This document shows positions 45,482-58,245 of a DNA stretch of 64,000 bases, one piece after another. The position numbers and the translations under genes are program-made. Position 1 is the first letter of the stretch, and the number at the start of each line of letters is the position of its first letter. The stretch is from Ryuthela nishihirai. Taxonomy: Eukaryota; Arthropoda; Arachnida; Araneae; Heptathelidae. Location: the NCBI GenBank assembly GCA_038380435.1, contig JAWZYU010000004.1:23286001-23350000 (forward strand), in the 5' to 3' direction. Under the pieces are notes generated by a model. That model ran no database searches. It saw only the letters and a list, made by a program, of their open reading frames with translations, and was not told where the DNA came from.

Positions 45482-48400
45482 ATGGGCTAGTTTAGTTAGA
45501 AATACCAGGTCATATATGGGAGCTGAAATTGGATCTGACCATTACTTGCTTAAAAGTGTCTCACAACTTGAACTTAAGAAGTGTGCTAAGTTGAAAAAAA
45601 ATTATTTTTAACATTGAAGCTCTGAAAGACCTGGATATAGCTAAAGTTATAACATGATAGGTTACTTAGTCATTATGGCAGTCATGGTTTGCTTACTACT
45701 GAAGTTGAAGAATGGGGGCCATATTAAACAGGCTTTTCTTGAAACTAACAGTACTCTTTAGATAAAAAGGAGCAGAGGAGGCAAAATTAATTGAGTGATA
45801 AGCCACTTGAACTTATTTCGAAAAGAGAGAACTGCAGGAATATCCTTAATCAATACCCTACTAGTCCTAATAGAAAGCATTACAGAGAGCGTAGTAAACG
45901 TGTAAAGGATCAGTGAGCAGCTGATAAGAATCTTTGATGGCTTGGCTAAAAAAACCAAGGAAGCAGTTTGATGGCACAACAGCAGAGAGCTGTACCAAAG
46001 AGTTAATGTTTTGTGTGGGCAAAAAAATGGACATGTATACAGGGATTCAATGATAGACAAGGTAAGGTTATTGAAGGTGAGGATTCTGCCATGGCTAGAT
46101 GGGTTGAGCATTTTGGAGATATTCTAAACAATGTGGTTAGTTCTACTCCCATTGTTTGTAATGAGGATAGATGCATTACTGGCTTTAATGTTGGCCCTAC
46201 AACACAATCTGAAGTTATTTTGGCTATTCCCCAGGGGTAGATGATATTACTACTGAAATGCATAGGGCTGGGAATGTTTCTGTTATCACATGGCTGACTG
46301 AAATTTTGAATATCTTTTTTGATAAAGGCATTTTTCTTAAGGATTTTACCAGAGCTATTATCCCCCCCCCCCCCTTTTTTTTTAGAGGTGATCATAGTTC
46401 TTGTGATAACTATAGAGGTCTCAGTCTACTTTCTGTTCCAAGTAAAGTTCTTGCATTATTGTGCTTAATAGAATTAAGAATCTGGTTGATGAACAATTGC
46501 ATGATGAGTAGTGTGGATTCAGAAGTGGTAGGGAATGTGCAGATCAGACTTTTTTTTTTCACTTAGGCAGAACATTGTGAAATGTTTAGAGTTCCAGAAA
46601 ACTGTGGTTACTTGCCTTGTAGCTTTCAAAAAGGCTTTCGATAAATTTGTCATAATTTCTGGTTGATTGTGAGATTGTATACTAGACAAGTTACAATGAA
46701 AGCTCTCTATAATACAAGTGAGTCATGTGCGAGGGTTGATAAAGCTTGTAGCAGTTGGTTTAGCATTGCTTCTGGTGTTCGACAAGGGTGCATTTTTGTT
46801 TCCTCTTTTCTAGTTTGGTTATTGATTGCTATCTGAAATTCTCTGCAAGGGAAAGATTTTGTACTTAAATTATTTAGAGATATGAAAATTTATAATTTAG
46901 ATTATGCTGATGATTTAGCCCTTTTGGCAAATGATGTCTCAGAAATTACATTTGTGGATATTCCACATATAAAGAAAAACTGAAACAGTTCCTCAAAAAT
47001 ATAACTGATATGGAGCCTTACTTTCATATTTTAAGCTAGCTCCTTAAAGTTAGTTTTATGTCTACACAAACAAAAAAATTTGTATAGAAAAATGAAATCA
47101 TTTATATATTTTTGCCACTGTTGTTCTATAAAAGGATCTATACTTTTCTGTTATTGCACACTCAACTATACTTGAAGATGTTTAATATTGTATATATATA
47201 TATGTTGTCACTACTTTATTCCTGTGTTAATTATTACAATAACCTGGATGAGCATATGGTCTTGGGTTATTTACATTGTAATAATGTACATTTATATCAA
47301 AAATAAAAATATTTGAATTTGAATTGAGATGAATTCTTTCATTAGAGTGGTTGATGAGACTGGTAGTGGAGTAGATTTGGTGATAAACAGAGAAAAAACT
47401 AAAGTGATTAAAATAGGTAAAGCAGGCTGTGGTTCAGGTATCTGAATGGTTATGGTCTTGAACAGCTGTCTCAATTTAAATATCTTGGTAGCATGTAACA
47501 GATACTGGTGATGTGTAGCATGAGATTAATAGGCGAATATGTATTGCTGCCAGGACTTTTAATAATCTATGGAGAGTGTGGAGAAATAGGCGTATACACC
47601 TAAAGACTAAAGTTAGGCTATATAATAGTTCATTTCTTTCTAGAGTTAGTTATGGTAGTGAAACTTGGACCCTATGTAAATAAAATAACAAGAAAGTTGA
47701 TACTTTTGATCTGGATGCTTATGCAGTATCTTGTGGGTAGCATGCCAGGCTCATAATCTGCAGTTCCCAGGTCGTGTCCCAGTTAGGTTGGCAGTGAGAT
47801 TTATCTCCACAAAAATCCCTGCCCATGGTCAGTAGGGTACACTGATGGGTTTGGAAGGGCCGCTGTCCATTGGATGGGATGTTAAGTTTGGCCCTGTGTG
47901 CGGGAGAGCCATATCCTGTACACATTAAAGAACACACAGGATGGCTTTGACAGGAGGCTACCATCTGTCTCCCAACAGCTTTTCCAGTGGGTCCACTCCT
48001 CCAACCTTCTCTGAGCCTTTGGAGTCCATGTGACTTGGACATTTAGCCCTTGTGTGCAAAATAGTGTCACTCAGAGGTAAAACAACCCAGCCCAGTATTT
48101 TGGGAATTAGGTGTTAGGTGGTTCAACTTTGCAAGTAATCATGAGATTAGCCAAATGAGTCGGCAACCTCCTTTGAACAGCATATTGTGCAGAGAGAGAC
48201 TGATTGGTTTGACCATGTTGCCTGTATACATAATTATAGATTAGCGAATAGGGGAATGAGTAAAGGCAGGTAAAAGCAAATAGGGTAATTAGTAAGCAGA
48301 TAAAATGTAAGTGAATAAGGTTATGAACAATGTGCCTAAAGACCTCAGAAAGAGGGGGAGACCTAGGTTGTGGTGGGCATACAATGTGAAACAGGACCTT

Positions 48401-48540
48401 GTTAGAATTGGTGTACAGTGGCCAGATGGAGCTCAGGACAGATATGTTTGAAAATTAAATTACACATTTTTGACAGGTGAGATCATGAAAGATCTCATCT
48501 GGTTGGACCTCTATAGCCCATGGCTGCTTGAGGATGATGA
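45482..48540 (+). mobile_element. Degenerate RTE-like LINE copy (5' truncated)
   Basis: It starts inside the endonuclease (...RNTRSYMGAEIGSDHYL-like at about 45500). It proceeds through connector (46013-46240), reverse transcriptase (46258-46950, with box C DYADDLALLAND at about 46905) and thumb (47330-47700). It ends at CCCATGGCTGCTTGAGGATGATGATAAT. A ~390-bp insert at ~46940-47330 and a SINE-B at 47718-48040 interrupt it. Many stops and indels are present. Confidence 0.8.
47718..48040 (+). mobile_element. SINE-B copy in the RTE remnant
   Basis: It has a tRNA-like head fragment (GTGGGTAGCATGCCAGGCTC, then CCCAGGTCGTGTCCCAG). The shared body follows with GTACACATTAAAGAACACAC and CTCTGAGCCTTTGGAGTC. 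The same body occurs at 53148-53430 (+) and 63385-63728 (-). Confidence 0.7.
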
Positions 48541-49010
48541 TAATCAAGTGGTTAGCATAATTGGCTACTGATCAAAGAGACCTGGGTTCAAACTTCAGGT
48601 AAGGAATGGATATATGTACTGTCTCTGTTGAGATGTCACCTTCCTCACAGACTGCTATGTCCTGTCACAGGTGCCATGGCAACTTGGGTCTTTATATCCT
48701 TGTTTGTGGCAACCCAGGATGAAGATTCAAGTTAGGTTTTGACCTAGGGATGGACTTTACTTTTATAGTACTGTTCGCCCTAGAATGTCATGGGCTGAGC
48801 TTTACCTATATGGTACTGACTTGTCCCTGACCGTAGGTAGTGGTAAACATGGCATACTCCTTATAGATGGCATGCAGTCTCTGAATTGCGAAACATCTGG
48901 GTATGTCATTCAATTAATTAATCACATATTTCTATAGCATATAAACTTACAAGTTCCTGTCAGACCTCTGACAAACAGCTGCTTGAGGTGATATTTATTT
49001 TATTTATTAA
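48541..49010 (+). mobile_element. SINE-A copy interrupted by ~260 bp
   Basis: The head CAAGTGGTTAGCATAATTGG and B box GGGTTCAAACTTC run to about 48670. The 3' part (ACAAGTTCCTGTCAGACCTC to AACAGCTGCTTGAGG) resumes at about 48930. It sits directly against the GAT tail of the RTE copy. Confidence 0.6.
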
Positions 49011-49911
49011 TATTAATGTTTTACTATTATTAAAAAAACAAAATAAGAGCAACAGTTTTGTTACATCAGTGTAAAATTTTCAGCTACTTACATTTCATTC
49101 CCTTTTTTCTCAGCTGTAATTCTCTACTTTTTTCATTTAAGTCCTTTCAACTGCAATCGACAGAAATGGGACGCACTGAATTATTTAAAAACTGAAACCA
49201 TAATCACTTCTTTGTTCTACATGACTTACAACACCTTGAATCTTGAACCTTCAATAGAGCTCATTCCATTAATAATAGATTTAGAAGACAATGGACCACA
49301 ATTCTGCATATTAAGGTTGCTCTACTCATGGCAGTCTCTTAAACAACAATCTGCATTGCTATATGCCTGAGCCCATTTGTGGGATGTGTCCAGCTCACTA
49401 CATACACTCAGACATATATAAATCTTATGATTTCATGGCAAGGAAATAATTTCTTTCTACTTAGAAAGCATGATCATACTGATGAAAAATCTATCAATCA
49501 TTATCCTCAGCATTATCTACATTTTATGCATATACTGCCTCTTTGTAATGAGGCATATATAAAAAATATGACATGTGCATATTTCTATATATCCATTGCA
49601 TGCCATTTTACCTTGCTGCAATGCTTAAACAGTAATCCACTGGCACTTTTCAATCCACTTGGGTAATAGTAAGTACCGATGTAAGTAGTATGATCACATT
49701 CAACTTAATCTGATGCACTTTGATTGGGTGTCTGAACAGTTAAGAATAGTTTTACTGACTGAAAGTGCAAATGGAGCATTGTTATTATCTGAAAAAGTAG
49801 TCTGGCATGTTTAGCAGTTAGAAACCAAAGAATACCCTTTATAAGGATGAAAAAAGTGGAATACAGTTTAGCATTTATGCAAATCAATACTAAATTTGCA
49901 AAGTACCTGTT

Positions 49912-50660
49912 GACATATAATTCAAGAAATAATTTTGTAGAAAAAATGAGTTTTGCCAATGAGTGGGATTCGAACCAATGCCTCCCAATTACATGCCAGG
50001 TGCTCTACCCACTAAGCTATCACCAGCTCTCATTTTTCCATTTAGTTGCAACTTTTAAATCACACTGACCTTGTCGCTCATGACACCATCTATGATCAGG
50101 AAAGGTAACTTATTCAATATTGCACAATATATAGATGTTAAATAAGGAAGTCACTCACACTAAAGCATTGTTAATACAAGAATTAGTGTTTGAATCCCAC
50201 TCACTGGCGAAACTAATTTTTTCCACAAAATTATTTCTTGAATTATATGTTAATAGGTAATCTGTGAATTTAGCATTGATTGATTCTTGCCTTAATAATG
50301 CTTTAGTGTGAGTGACTTCCATATTTAACATTGAAATATTATGCAATATTGGATAAGTTCCCATGGCCGAGTGGTTAGCGCGCTTGGCTACTGATATAAG
50401 GGACCTGGGTTCGAGCCCCGGGTAAGGCATGGATGTTGGTGTTGTTTTCTGCTGAGGTCCTGCCAGCCTCACAGATCTTCTACTTTGGCATATAAACTGA
50501 CAGGCTCCTGTCAGACCTCTGTGGCAAGCAGCTGCTTGAGGGGGTATTTATTATTTTATTATTGCCTTTCCTGATCATAGATGGTTCCATGAGTGACAAG
50601 GTCAATGGGATTTAAAAGTTACAACTAAGTGGATAAATGACAGAGCTGGTGTTAGCTTAG
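49912..50660. repeat. Nested inverted repeats with tRNA-Thr-like SINE-C head
   Basis: The minus-strand head at 49965-50032 has A box TAGCTTAGTGGGTAGAG, a Thr(UGU)-like anticodon loop CATGTAA and B box GGTTCGAATCCC. 49912-49985 is inverted at 50187-50262, 50108-50177 at 50284-50358, and 50033-50107 at 50567-50645. A SINE-A splits the last arm. It is not a functional tRNA: the acceptor stem does not close. Confidence 0.65.
50357..50563 (+). mobile_element. SINE-A, full copy
   Basis: Head CCCATGGCCGAGTGGTTAGC, B box GGTTCGAGCCCCGGGT, body to AAGCAGCTGCTTGAGGGGG and a TATT-rich tail. This is the best-preserved copy of the family in the window. Confidence 0.85.
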
Positions 50661-50906
50661 TCTGCTGCTGAGATGTTATATAATAAAATCCTATTTCCAT
50701 GGTTTAAATGTATTTATTGTTGACCTAGGTACATGAGTATCTTGTGCATTTACACATCTGTTATTTTTTTCATTCCTAATTTTCATTTTTAAATTTTGCA
50801 ATTACATCTTTAAGCATTCACTTTTCATTGCAATTTTGGATGGAAGTAATACAAAACTATATATTTGAAAAATATAAAATATATTTACAGTTTATTTTTT
50901 TCAAAG

Positions 50907-51149
50907 GGAGAGCTATCAGTTTTAGAACAACGACTGGAAAAGTTGGAAGAAGAGCTGCAAAGGAATAGAATTATGTTAGGCCAGGTTAAAGATACAGTGA
51001 AAGATCTCATAAAAGTGGGACCAGACTCAGAAATTAAAAAACATCTTTTAAATGGACCTCTTTCTGTAAAAGTAAATCGTAGTTTTGTTGCACTATCTTC
51101 AGTTGATTGCCATCTCTGCATGGATCCCTTAGCAGATGCAGATGAAAAT
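50907..51149 (+). CDS. MAN2A: Golgi alpha-mannosidase II, exon 2 (stem coiled coil)
   Basis: This is an 81-codon exon, phase 0 at both ends (acceptor TTTCAAAG|GGA, donor AAT|GTAAGT). It encodes GELSVLEQRLEKLEEELQRN and continues with heptad-like leucines and charged residues. This is a coiled coil like the stem that dimerises and positions Golgi mannosidase II below its membrane anchor. The end (SVDCHLCMDPLADADEN) carries two Cys close to where vertebrate enzymes have a stem Cys before the catalytic domain. The frame runs on from exon 1 and into exon 3. An upstream AG at 50889-50890 is a less likely acceptor. Confidence 0.8.
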
Positions 51150-51773
51150 GTAAGTTATTTTACATTATAATAACATAGTACCAGTATTATCATTGGATAG
51201 CGTATTTATTTTTAGCTGTATAGAATGAAGTAGTGAGAAATTGATAACTTCTGATTTCTGTTAGTTTATTCCAGTTTCTCATGCAAAACAACTTTATTCA
51301 TGTCATACCAATGTTTAAACTGAAGTTCAGAAATTGTAACTGAAACCAACCTGAATTTACATGTTCTGAATTATTTTAGTATTATTATGGTTCACTATTT
51401 TTTTGAAATCTGTAAAAGGTATGACTCAAGTACACCTGTTGGATAGCAACTTTAAAGGTATAATTGAGTCATCCGTTTTGAGGAAAGTTTTTAGTTTCCA
51501 AAGAAAATTATAGCAATAATAATCTAAGCAAACTTAGAAATAAATTAACATAGTAATTTTGAGGTGTTTCTTTTTGCATTATAATATTAACATTGAATTG
51601 TAAGCAATTTAGTAAATAAGATAATTATTTCAACATAAATGAATTTTAATTACCTTCATATGCAAAGTCAAACTGTAGTTATAAAAAAATAGTTATTTTT
51701 GTATTAGACTTAATTGAGAAGTTTCTATATTTTTTAAGTAATCATTTAATTAAAATGTATGAAAAAAAATACC

Positions 51774-51988
51774 TATATGGGCCTAAAAAGTAGAAAATAA
51801 ACCTAAAGCATATTGATGGTGCAATCAGTCACTGAGTTTGTATTCACTTCAAAGGAAGATAAGGTGCGATTTACCTACTCAACAAGATTGTTGGTGCCCT
51901 ATCTTCTTTTGAAATAAATATGAACTTGGTGACTGATTGCACCATCGATATGCTTTAGGTTTATCTTCTACCTTTTAGGGCCCATATA
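51774..51988. mobile_element. 215-bp foldback MITE
   Basis: TATATGGGCCTAAAAAGTAG at the left is mirrored by CTACCTTTTAGGGCCCATATA at the right. The inverted match continues for about 90 bp each side, leaving a short loop. The TATA ends make the target duplication ambiguous. Confidence 0.75.
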
Positions 51989-51998
51989 AGAATATATA

Positions 51999-52210
51999 GC
52001 CTCCCATGGCCGAGTGGTTAGCACACTTGGCTGCTGATCTAAGGGACCTGAGTTCGAGCCCCAGATGGACGTTTGTGTTGTTTTTCTGCTGAGGTTCTGC
52101 CATCCTCACAGACCTTCTACTATGGTGTATAAACTGACAGGCTCCTGTCAGACCTCTGTGGCAAGCAGCTGCTTGTGGAGGGATTTATTATTATTTTTTT
52201 TATTTATAAG
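51999..52210 (+). mobile_element. SINE-A, full copy
   Basis: Head CCCATGGCCGAGTGGTTAGC, B box GTTCGAGCCCCAG, body to AAGCAGCTGCTTGTGGAGGG. It was inserted 10 bp beyond the foldback MITE. Confidence 0.8.
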
Positions 52211-52244
52211 AAGATAGGTATTTTTTAAATTTTTAAATTTATTA

Positions 52245-52990
52245 ATATTTCTTGTGACTGAAAACACCTACCTTCAAAAACTTTCATTTGATATATGACT
52301 CAAAAACATTGACCACATTTTTCCTCCCTTTTGGAATCATGTTTCAGGTAGTCCCATGATATTGGAGACATCACAAGCTTTAATTTGAGATATAACTTGG
52401 AAAAATCTGCCCCTCGTTTTATCAGGGGGTGGGGGTCAAAATTTGAAATGGTTTATGATGGTCATTATATGAGCTTTCATTTAACACCTAACTCATAACT
52501 GTAGGGCCTTGCATTCGGAAGGTATAGTAGAATGACTTTCACATTTGTCATTTTTTAGAGGAGAAGAAAGCATGAGGGGTCTTTTTACAGCTAATGACAC
52601 TCCCTACCTCACAAGTTTTCATTTGACACATAGCTTGTTACTTTCTACACTAGAGGTTCAGGAGATATAGGGAAACAATCGTTTTTGCATTTCCTGTTTT
52701 TTAGGGGGGGAAGAATGCATGAGGGTTCATTTTTTATAGTTTATGGCATTCCCCACATCACAAGCTTCCATTTGACATATTAGCTTGTTATTTTTCACAA
52801 TCTTGTTCAGGGGATATGACCATTTTCTTATTTCCCCTCTTTTTAGGGGGAAAAGAAAACATGGGGGTTCAATATTTTCATAGCCCATGACGTTCCCTGC
52901 ATTAGAAGCTTTCATTTGACACATAAATCGTTAAGTTTCTCCATTCTGTTTGAAAGATATGATGGAACAATTGTTTTGACAAATCCACAA
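52245..52990. repeat. ~147-bp degenerate tandem repeat
   Basis: The phrase AAGCTTTCATTTGACAC (with variants) recurs near 52370, 52470, 52610, 52758 and 52905. It is accompanied by GATATGA, TTTTTTAGGGGG and AAGAAAGCATGAGGG. The last three spacings are 140-148 bp. Confidence 0.7.
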
Positions 52991-53147
52991 ACCGACAAAT
53001 GTCAAATGAAAATCAATAGGAAAATAGGAAAAATATTGACATTAATGGTTCCCCCATATTCCACCATTGTTTTCTTTCATCTTTTTAGTAGCTAACATGA
53101 CTTGCTTCGTTCAGATTATAATCTAGTTTCCTTTAGTATTAGGGAAA

Positions 53148-53430
53148 TGGGAATGGCTCAATTGGTAACATTCTAGGTTAACCTTATATTCCCAGGTTAG
53201 AATCTTCACTATGCCTGTAATGAGATTTTCTCCAATAATCCCTCGCTCTGCTCTTAGTGAGAAATTGGATACCAATGGATTTGGAAAGTGACCTATGCAT
53301 GCAGGAAAACCAACCTCTGTGCACATTAAAGAACACACCAGATGACCATGACAGTTTCCATCTGTGTCCTAATGGTTGTCCAGTGAATCTTCTCCCAACT
53401 ACATAGCTCTGAGCCTTTGTGGTATTTGAG
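53148..53430 (+). mobile_element. SINE-B copy
   Basis: Head GGGAATGGCTCAATTGGTAAC, diverged B box, then GTGCACATTAAAGAACACAC and CTCTGAGCCTTTGTGG as in the other two copies. Confidence 0.7.
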
Positions 53431-53714
53431 TAGGTGGTAGTATATAGAAAAATAAATTATGATTACTCTATATCTTATAAGTATTAAAGACACTTTATAT
53501 CAATGTATCAATATTGTTGCTTTCAGAAGATGCAAATCTATGGTGTAATGGGTGAAAATGTGAAACAGAATCTTATTAGAATTGATTTGCAGGAGTCAAA
53601 TGCAATAGCTTGTTCAGGATAGAAGTGTTTCATGAAATAAAATTGCATAGTCTGATTGCACCTGTTGGTTGCAAGTTCAGAATTTATAGGCAAATACAGA
53701 TCTTATTGTATACA

Positions 53715-56560
53715 TAATCTTCAAGAATCCATGGGCTGTGGAGGTCAAACCAAACTGTAATTGAGTTCTCCAAACAAACCTATTTTGAGCTATATCTGTA
53801 GCATTTGGCCACTACCAGCCAATTCTAACAAGGTCTTGTTTGACATTGCCTACCCACTACATTCCAGGTTTACCACTTTTTTTTTAAGGGCTTTAGACAC
53901 ACTATTCATAGCTCTTTTATACTCTTAATTGTAGTTCTGGATGTACAAAACATGGCCAAACCACTGCAGTCTTTCTCTACATTAGATGCTACTTAAAAGT
54001 CATTGCTGATTCCTTTGTGTAATCTCGTCATTTCTCACTTATTCAAACCTCCTATTGCTCTGTAATCATCTAGAATCAAAGGCATCATTTTTTTATTATG
54101 TTGCTTGCAATAAGTAAGTTTAAATACCAAACTTTAGAAATGACTGTAACACTCCCACTCATTTAACAACCAAATGCCAGATACCTTAGAAATTTTGGTG
54201 CAAGGCAGTAATCAACTTACCAAAAATTAAGGTTTAGTTCTTATGGAACATTTGGTAAGCAGTATATTTCAAGTCTAAAGTGAATGTTCAGTAATAATCT
54301 TGATGCAAAACTAAACTCTAGTTACTTATTAATATCCTCCTCCTCCTGAGAAAGAACTGTGATCACCTTTTTTGAAAATAGAGATAATAATAATACTCTG
54401 GTAAAATCCTTAGGAACCATGCCTTTATCATAAAAGATATCCAAATTTTCAGTCATCCAAGTGGTAACCGAAACATTCCCAGCTCTAAGCATTTCCATAG
54501 TAATTTCATCTACCCCTGGAGTTTTATGAAGCTTAAGTTTAGAAATAGCCAAAATAACTTCAGATTGTGTTATAGAGCCAACATTAAAGCCACCAATGCA
54601 TCTATCATCATTGTAAACAAGGAGAGTAGAACTAACCACATTGTTTAGAACATCACTGAAATGCTCAGCCCACCTAGCCATGACAAAATTCTCACCTACA
54701 ATAACCTTATCTGGTTTATCCTTCAATCCCTGAACAACTGTCCGTTTTCTACCACACAAAACATTAACTATCTGCTGTTGTTCTGTCTAACTGCTTCCTC
54801 GGCTTTGTCAGCCAAGCCATCAAGCCAAAGATTCTTATCAGCAGCTAACAGATCCTTTACACGTTTATTAAGCTCTCTGTAATGTTTTCTATTAGGACTA
54901 GTAGGGTATTGATTAAGGACATTTCTGCAGTTCTTTCTTATTGAAATAAGCTCAAGTGCCTTATCACTCAAATAATTCTGCCTCCTCTGCCTCTTTTTTC
55001 CTAAACGAGAACTGTTAGTTTCCAAAAAAGCCTGTTTAAAATGGTCCCATTCTTCCTCAACTTCAGTAGTAAGCAAACCATGACTATCATAATGACTAAG
55101 TAACCTATCGTGGTAAGCTTTAGCTATAACTGGGTCTTTCAGAGCTTCAGTATTAAAAGTAAATTTTTTAACCCAACACAACACTTTTTAAGTTGCAAGA
55201 CACTTTTAACAAGGTAATGGTCATTTCCAATTTCAGCTCCCCTATATGGCCTGGTATTCCTAACAGAACTAGCCCATATGCTGTTAATATATAATCAATC
55301 ATATTCTTATGCAGCCCATCAGGTGAAACCCATGTGTACTTATGTATGTTGCGATGTTTGTAATAAGTGTTAGTTATTTTGAAACCATTGAGTTTACTTA
55401 CCTGTAGGAGACGTTGCCCATTGCCATTGCAGCTACCAATACCAAAAAGGCCTATCACCCCTCCCCAAAGGTCAGAGTCATTACCAACTTTGGCATTGAA
55501 GTCACCTAGAACAAGGGTAATATCTCCTTTCTTGACAGAATTCAAAATATCCTGAAGTTGTCCGTAAAACCTATCCTTCTCATCCTCATCGGCATCCTCA
55601 GTGGGGGCATAACAGCAGATAACATTCAAGTCTTTAATGCTTGTCTGAAATTTTGCTGTAAGAAATTTTTCATTAATGCACTCATATCCTAGAAGAGCAC
55701 CATTAGTGTGTCTGCTGAGAATCAGACCCATGCCTCGGTGATGTTTATTGTCTTCCCTCCCTGAAAAGAGAAATTTAAGATTATTTTTATGAATCTGACC
55801 TTTATCTGTTCATCTGAAGCCAAGAATATCTGAATTATAACGGTGGAATTCTTGTGTGAGGTCATCAAGAGAATAAGCTCTGTGCAGAGTCCTCACATTC
55901 CAAATACCTATGGAGAGAAAATGGTTAGTGGGATGTTTAAAGAAACTATGTTTATTGAGAGAGGGAATGCCGACAATATCAAACAGACCCCTTATCACAG
56001 ATGTGGGGTAAAGACCCTTTCCCCCACCACTAAAGACTGAAGCCATCTACACTGGAAGACTTCCTCCAATATTGCATTTGACGATGCCTATGACCTCTGC
56101 TCAGGATTATCCACCAGCTGATAAATATAACCTGTGAATCTGTTCAGTTGGGGTTGTCAACCCACAAACAAGCAGAAAACAGCAGAAGATTTTCCCTCCA
56201 CAGAAGCCCACCAGTGCAGCAAATTCAGGATCCATAATCAAACTCAGAGCTTTATTTCATTCCAGTGGGTTTATATGGTCAGCACCAGGACCCTGTGTGG
56301 TTGACACTCCTCAGCTGGGTAGAAAAAAAAAGTAGCCATAGTTGTCCAGATCAGTAGCCCACACTAATCTGGCAGCCCTTCCATTCACTTCCACAAGAGA
56401 ATATCTCTTTGGAAAGGTACTAATGACCTGCACCACAAGAAGGTGGGGTCGAACATTAGGTGCTAGGCCTGGTCAGTTCTATGTATCATCACAGGAGATT
56501 GGTGTATAGCTCTCCTTCCAGTGACTACCTATCTACCATTTACAGACACTTAATCTGCTC
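53715..56560 (-). mobile_element. RTE-like LINE copy with internal reverse-transcriptase deletion
   Basis: Read right to left it has the 5' leader (56560-56050) and endonuclease (56046-55168, with GIWNVRTL, GDFNAKVGND and a final Y-T-W-V-S-P-D-G). The connector (55184-54768) and the start of reverse transcriptase (54759-54350) follow. It then jumps near 54340-54110 straight to the C-terminal W-F-G-H-like region and the 3' end at 53715. Boxes A to C are missing. Several frames are needed, so it is dead. The sequence is close to that of the 36955-40640 copy. Confidence 0.8.
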
Positions 56561-57079
56561 ATAAAGAAAACAAATATCAATAAAATAAAACTGTTTATTG
56601 AATTCTGAATTGACCAAAAATACAGCTCAGGAGTTGAACAACTCCAGTAAATCAGGACTAGCTAGACATCAATATGCTCCATACAAAAACTATCGGAGCT
56701 CCAACTGAGCCTTCTACAAATGAGCCTCTGACACAGAGCTGAGTTCCAAGCTGTATTGTAATAATAACTCTCTAATACTAACTGTTTCTTAAGAGAAATG
56801 CTGGTTGACAAGTGCCTGTAATCACAAATCAGAAAGCCATATTTGCATAACTGATCATGGCACTGTGGATAACACAAACGATTGTGGCCTTGGTACTTTT
56901 AGTGCCAGTGACGATTATCATCACTCAACTGAAACAAGCTTTTTGCAACTCAGAGCCGATCAGAGGGGAAACAGTGGCTGATTCAAACAGAAAGGTAAGG
57001 CCCCCGAATAATGATTATAAATAAATTATTAGGAAAAGCAAAATTGAAGGTGAACCATCACATGACCAAACTATTATAT

Positions 57080-58100
57080 TTATTTTAGTTTTCAGGTTTA
57101 GCCACTTATTTTTCAACAATCTAAACAGATTCTTAAAAGTCCCAGTAGCAAAACCTATTCTAATGTCAAATCTAATGTCACAAATCAACTGTGTTTGATA
57201 TAAAACTCTCAAATTTAATGAGAAACCTACTCAAGAGTGCAGCTAATCAAAAGAACTGAAGCATCACCTGCCTGACAAATTTTCATCACTTTAATTTTCT
57301 CTTTTTTTCACCAGATATGTCCAATTATCAGTCTCATCAACAGCCATACCAAAAGAGTTCTTGTGAACATCATTTGCCAAAATGGCCAAATCAGTAACCT
57401 AATCTAAATCAGATATTTTCATATCTGTAGACAGGTGTTTAAAGGCTTTTGGCCCAGCCTGTTATCCTCTAGTAGGTACTGCTATTATTTGGATTGCAAG
57501 GGAAATGGGAATTTAAATTTTGAGTTGTCAAGTGAATAGGTATTTGACTTTGAGCCCCAAACAAAAAATGGTTTGGGAACTACTGCTCTAAGCCACCTAA
57601 GGCTCTAATCTCACCTTTGTGGTGAATTTTCATAGCATGATTGATAACTAAAGAAAAGAAACAAAACACAGCTTTGTTGCATTGCAGTAGTAATGTTAAA
57701 CCAATCACTTCAGGCTTTACAAACTCACACACAATTCACTTATTATAGAGAGTATCAACGTTAACTAACTCATCAGTCATGACATGAAATCTCTCAATTA
57801 ACTTTAAAATTTTGCAATCAATGGGATCAAAAGCCTTTTTGAAGTCCCTGAAGCTATAATAGTAACCAGAGGTGTTTCAAATGCTAAACATTTCTCTAAG
57901 ATCTGCTAAAGTGAAAATATTGGATCTAAACCAACCTCATTTACTTCTGAAACCATACTATACTGTTGATCTCCAAAAATGTGCATCTACCAAATGCTTA
58001 ATCCGTTAGGAAAAATAATACAATGAACTTCACTTAACAGAAAGTAGGTTGATTCTTTATAACTATTGCAGAAACTGCTGTTATCATTTTTAAATAGATA
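57080..58100 (-). mobile_element. Highly degraded RTE-like reverse transcriptase copy
   Basis: Blocks match the middle of the RTE frame in order. Near 57130 is the region ...FKNLxRLxKN. Around 57360-57420 lies the box C region, where the usual tyrosine-alanine-Asp-Asp is decayed. Near 57780-57850 is the F-K-K-A-F-D box A neighbourhood, and near 58050 N-Y-R-G-I-S. It may be the part missing from the neighbouring 53715-56560 copy, moved or separately inserted. Confidence 0.6.
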
Positions 58101-58245
58101 TAATAATAAAATAAAATAAACTCGAGCAGCTGCCTGTCACAGAGGTCTGACAGTAATAAGTTAATTCAGATTCCATAGAGAAGGTCTATGAAGAAGGTGA
58201 CACTTCAGCAGAGACAGCACAAACATCCATGCCTAACCCCCTTTT
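58100..58245 (-). mobile_element. SINE-A fragment
   Basis: Complement of the 3' body (CTCGAGCAGCTGCCTGTCAC ... ACAAACATCCATGCCTAAC). The tRNA-like head is cut off. Confidence 0.65.

Larger units (their letters stand above)
41693..50906 (+). other. Intron 1 of the mannosidase gene (9.2 kb), TE-filled
   Basis: GTAAGC donor and TTTTTTTCAAAG acceptor. It contains a hAT MITE, a Tc1 remnant, an RTE copy, SINEs and an inverted-repeat cluster, annotated separately. In 42600-43680 and 44000-45480 I see only AT-rich sequence, apart from a 17-bp-stem hairpin at 45111-45147. Confidence 0.7.

Noticed and set aside
50357..50430. tRNA gene calls at SINE heads (also 28280-28341, 51999-52060, 49965-50032, 34653-34727)
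   Set aside because: Boxes A and B are present, but acceptor and anticodon stems do not close, and each is followed by a SINE body.
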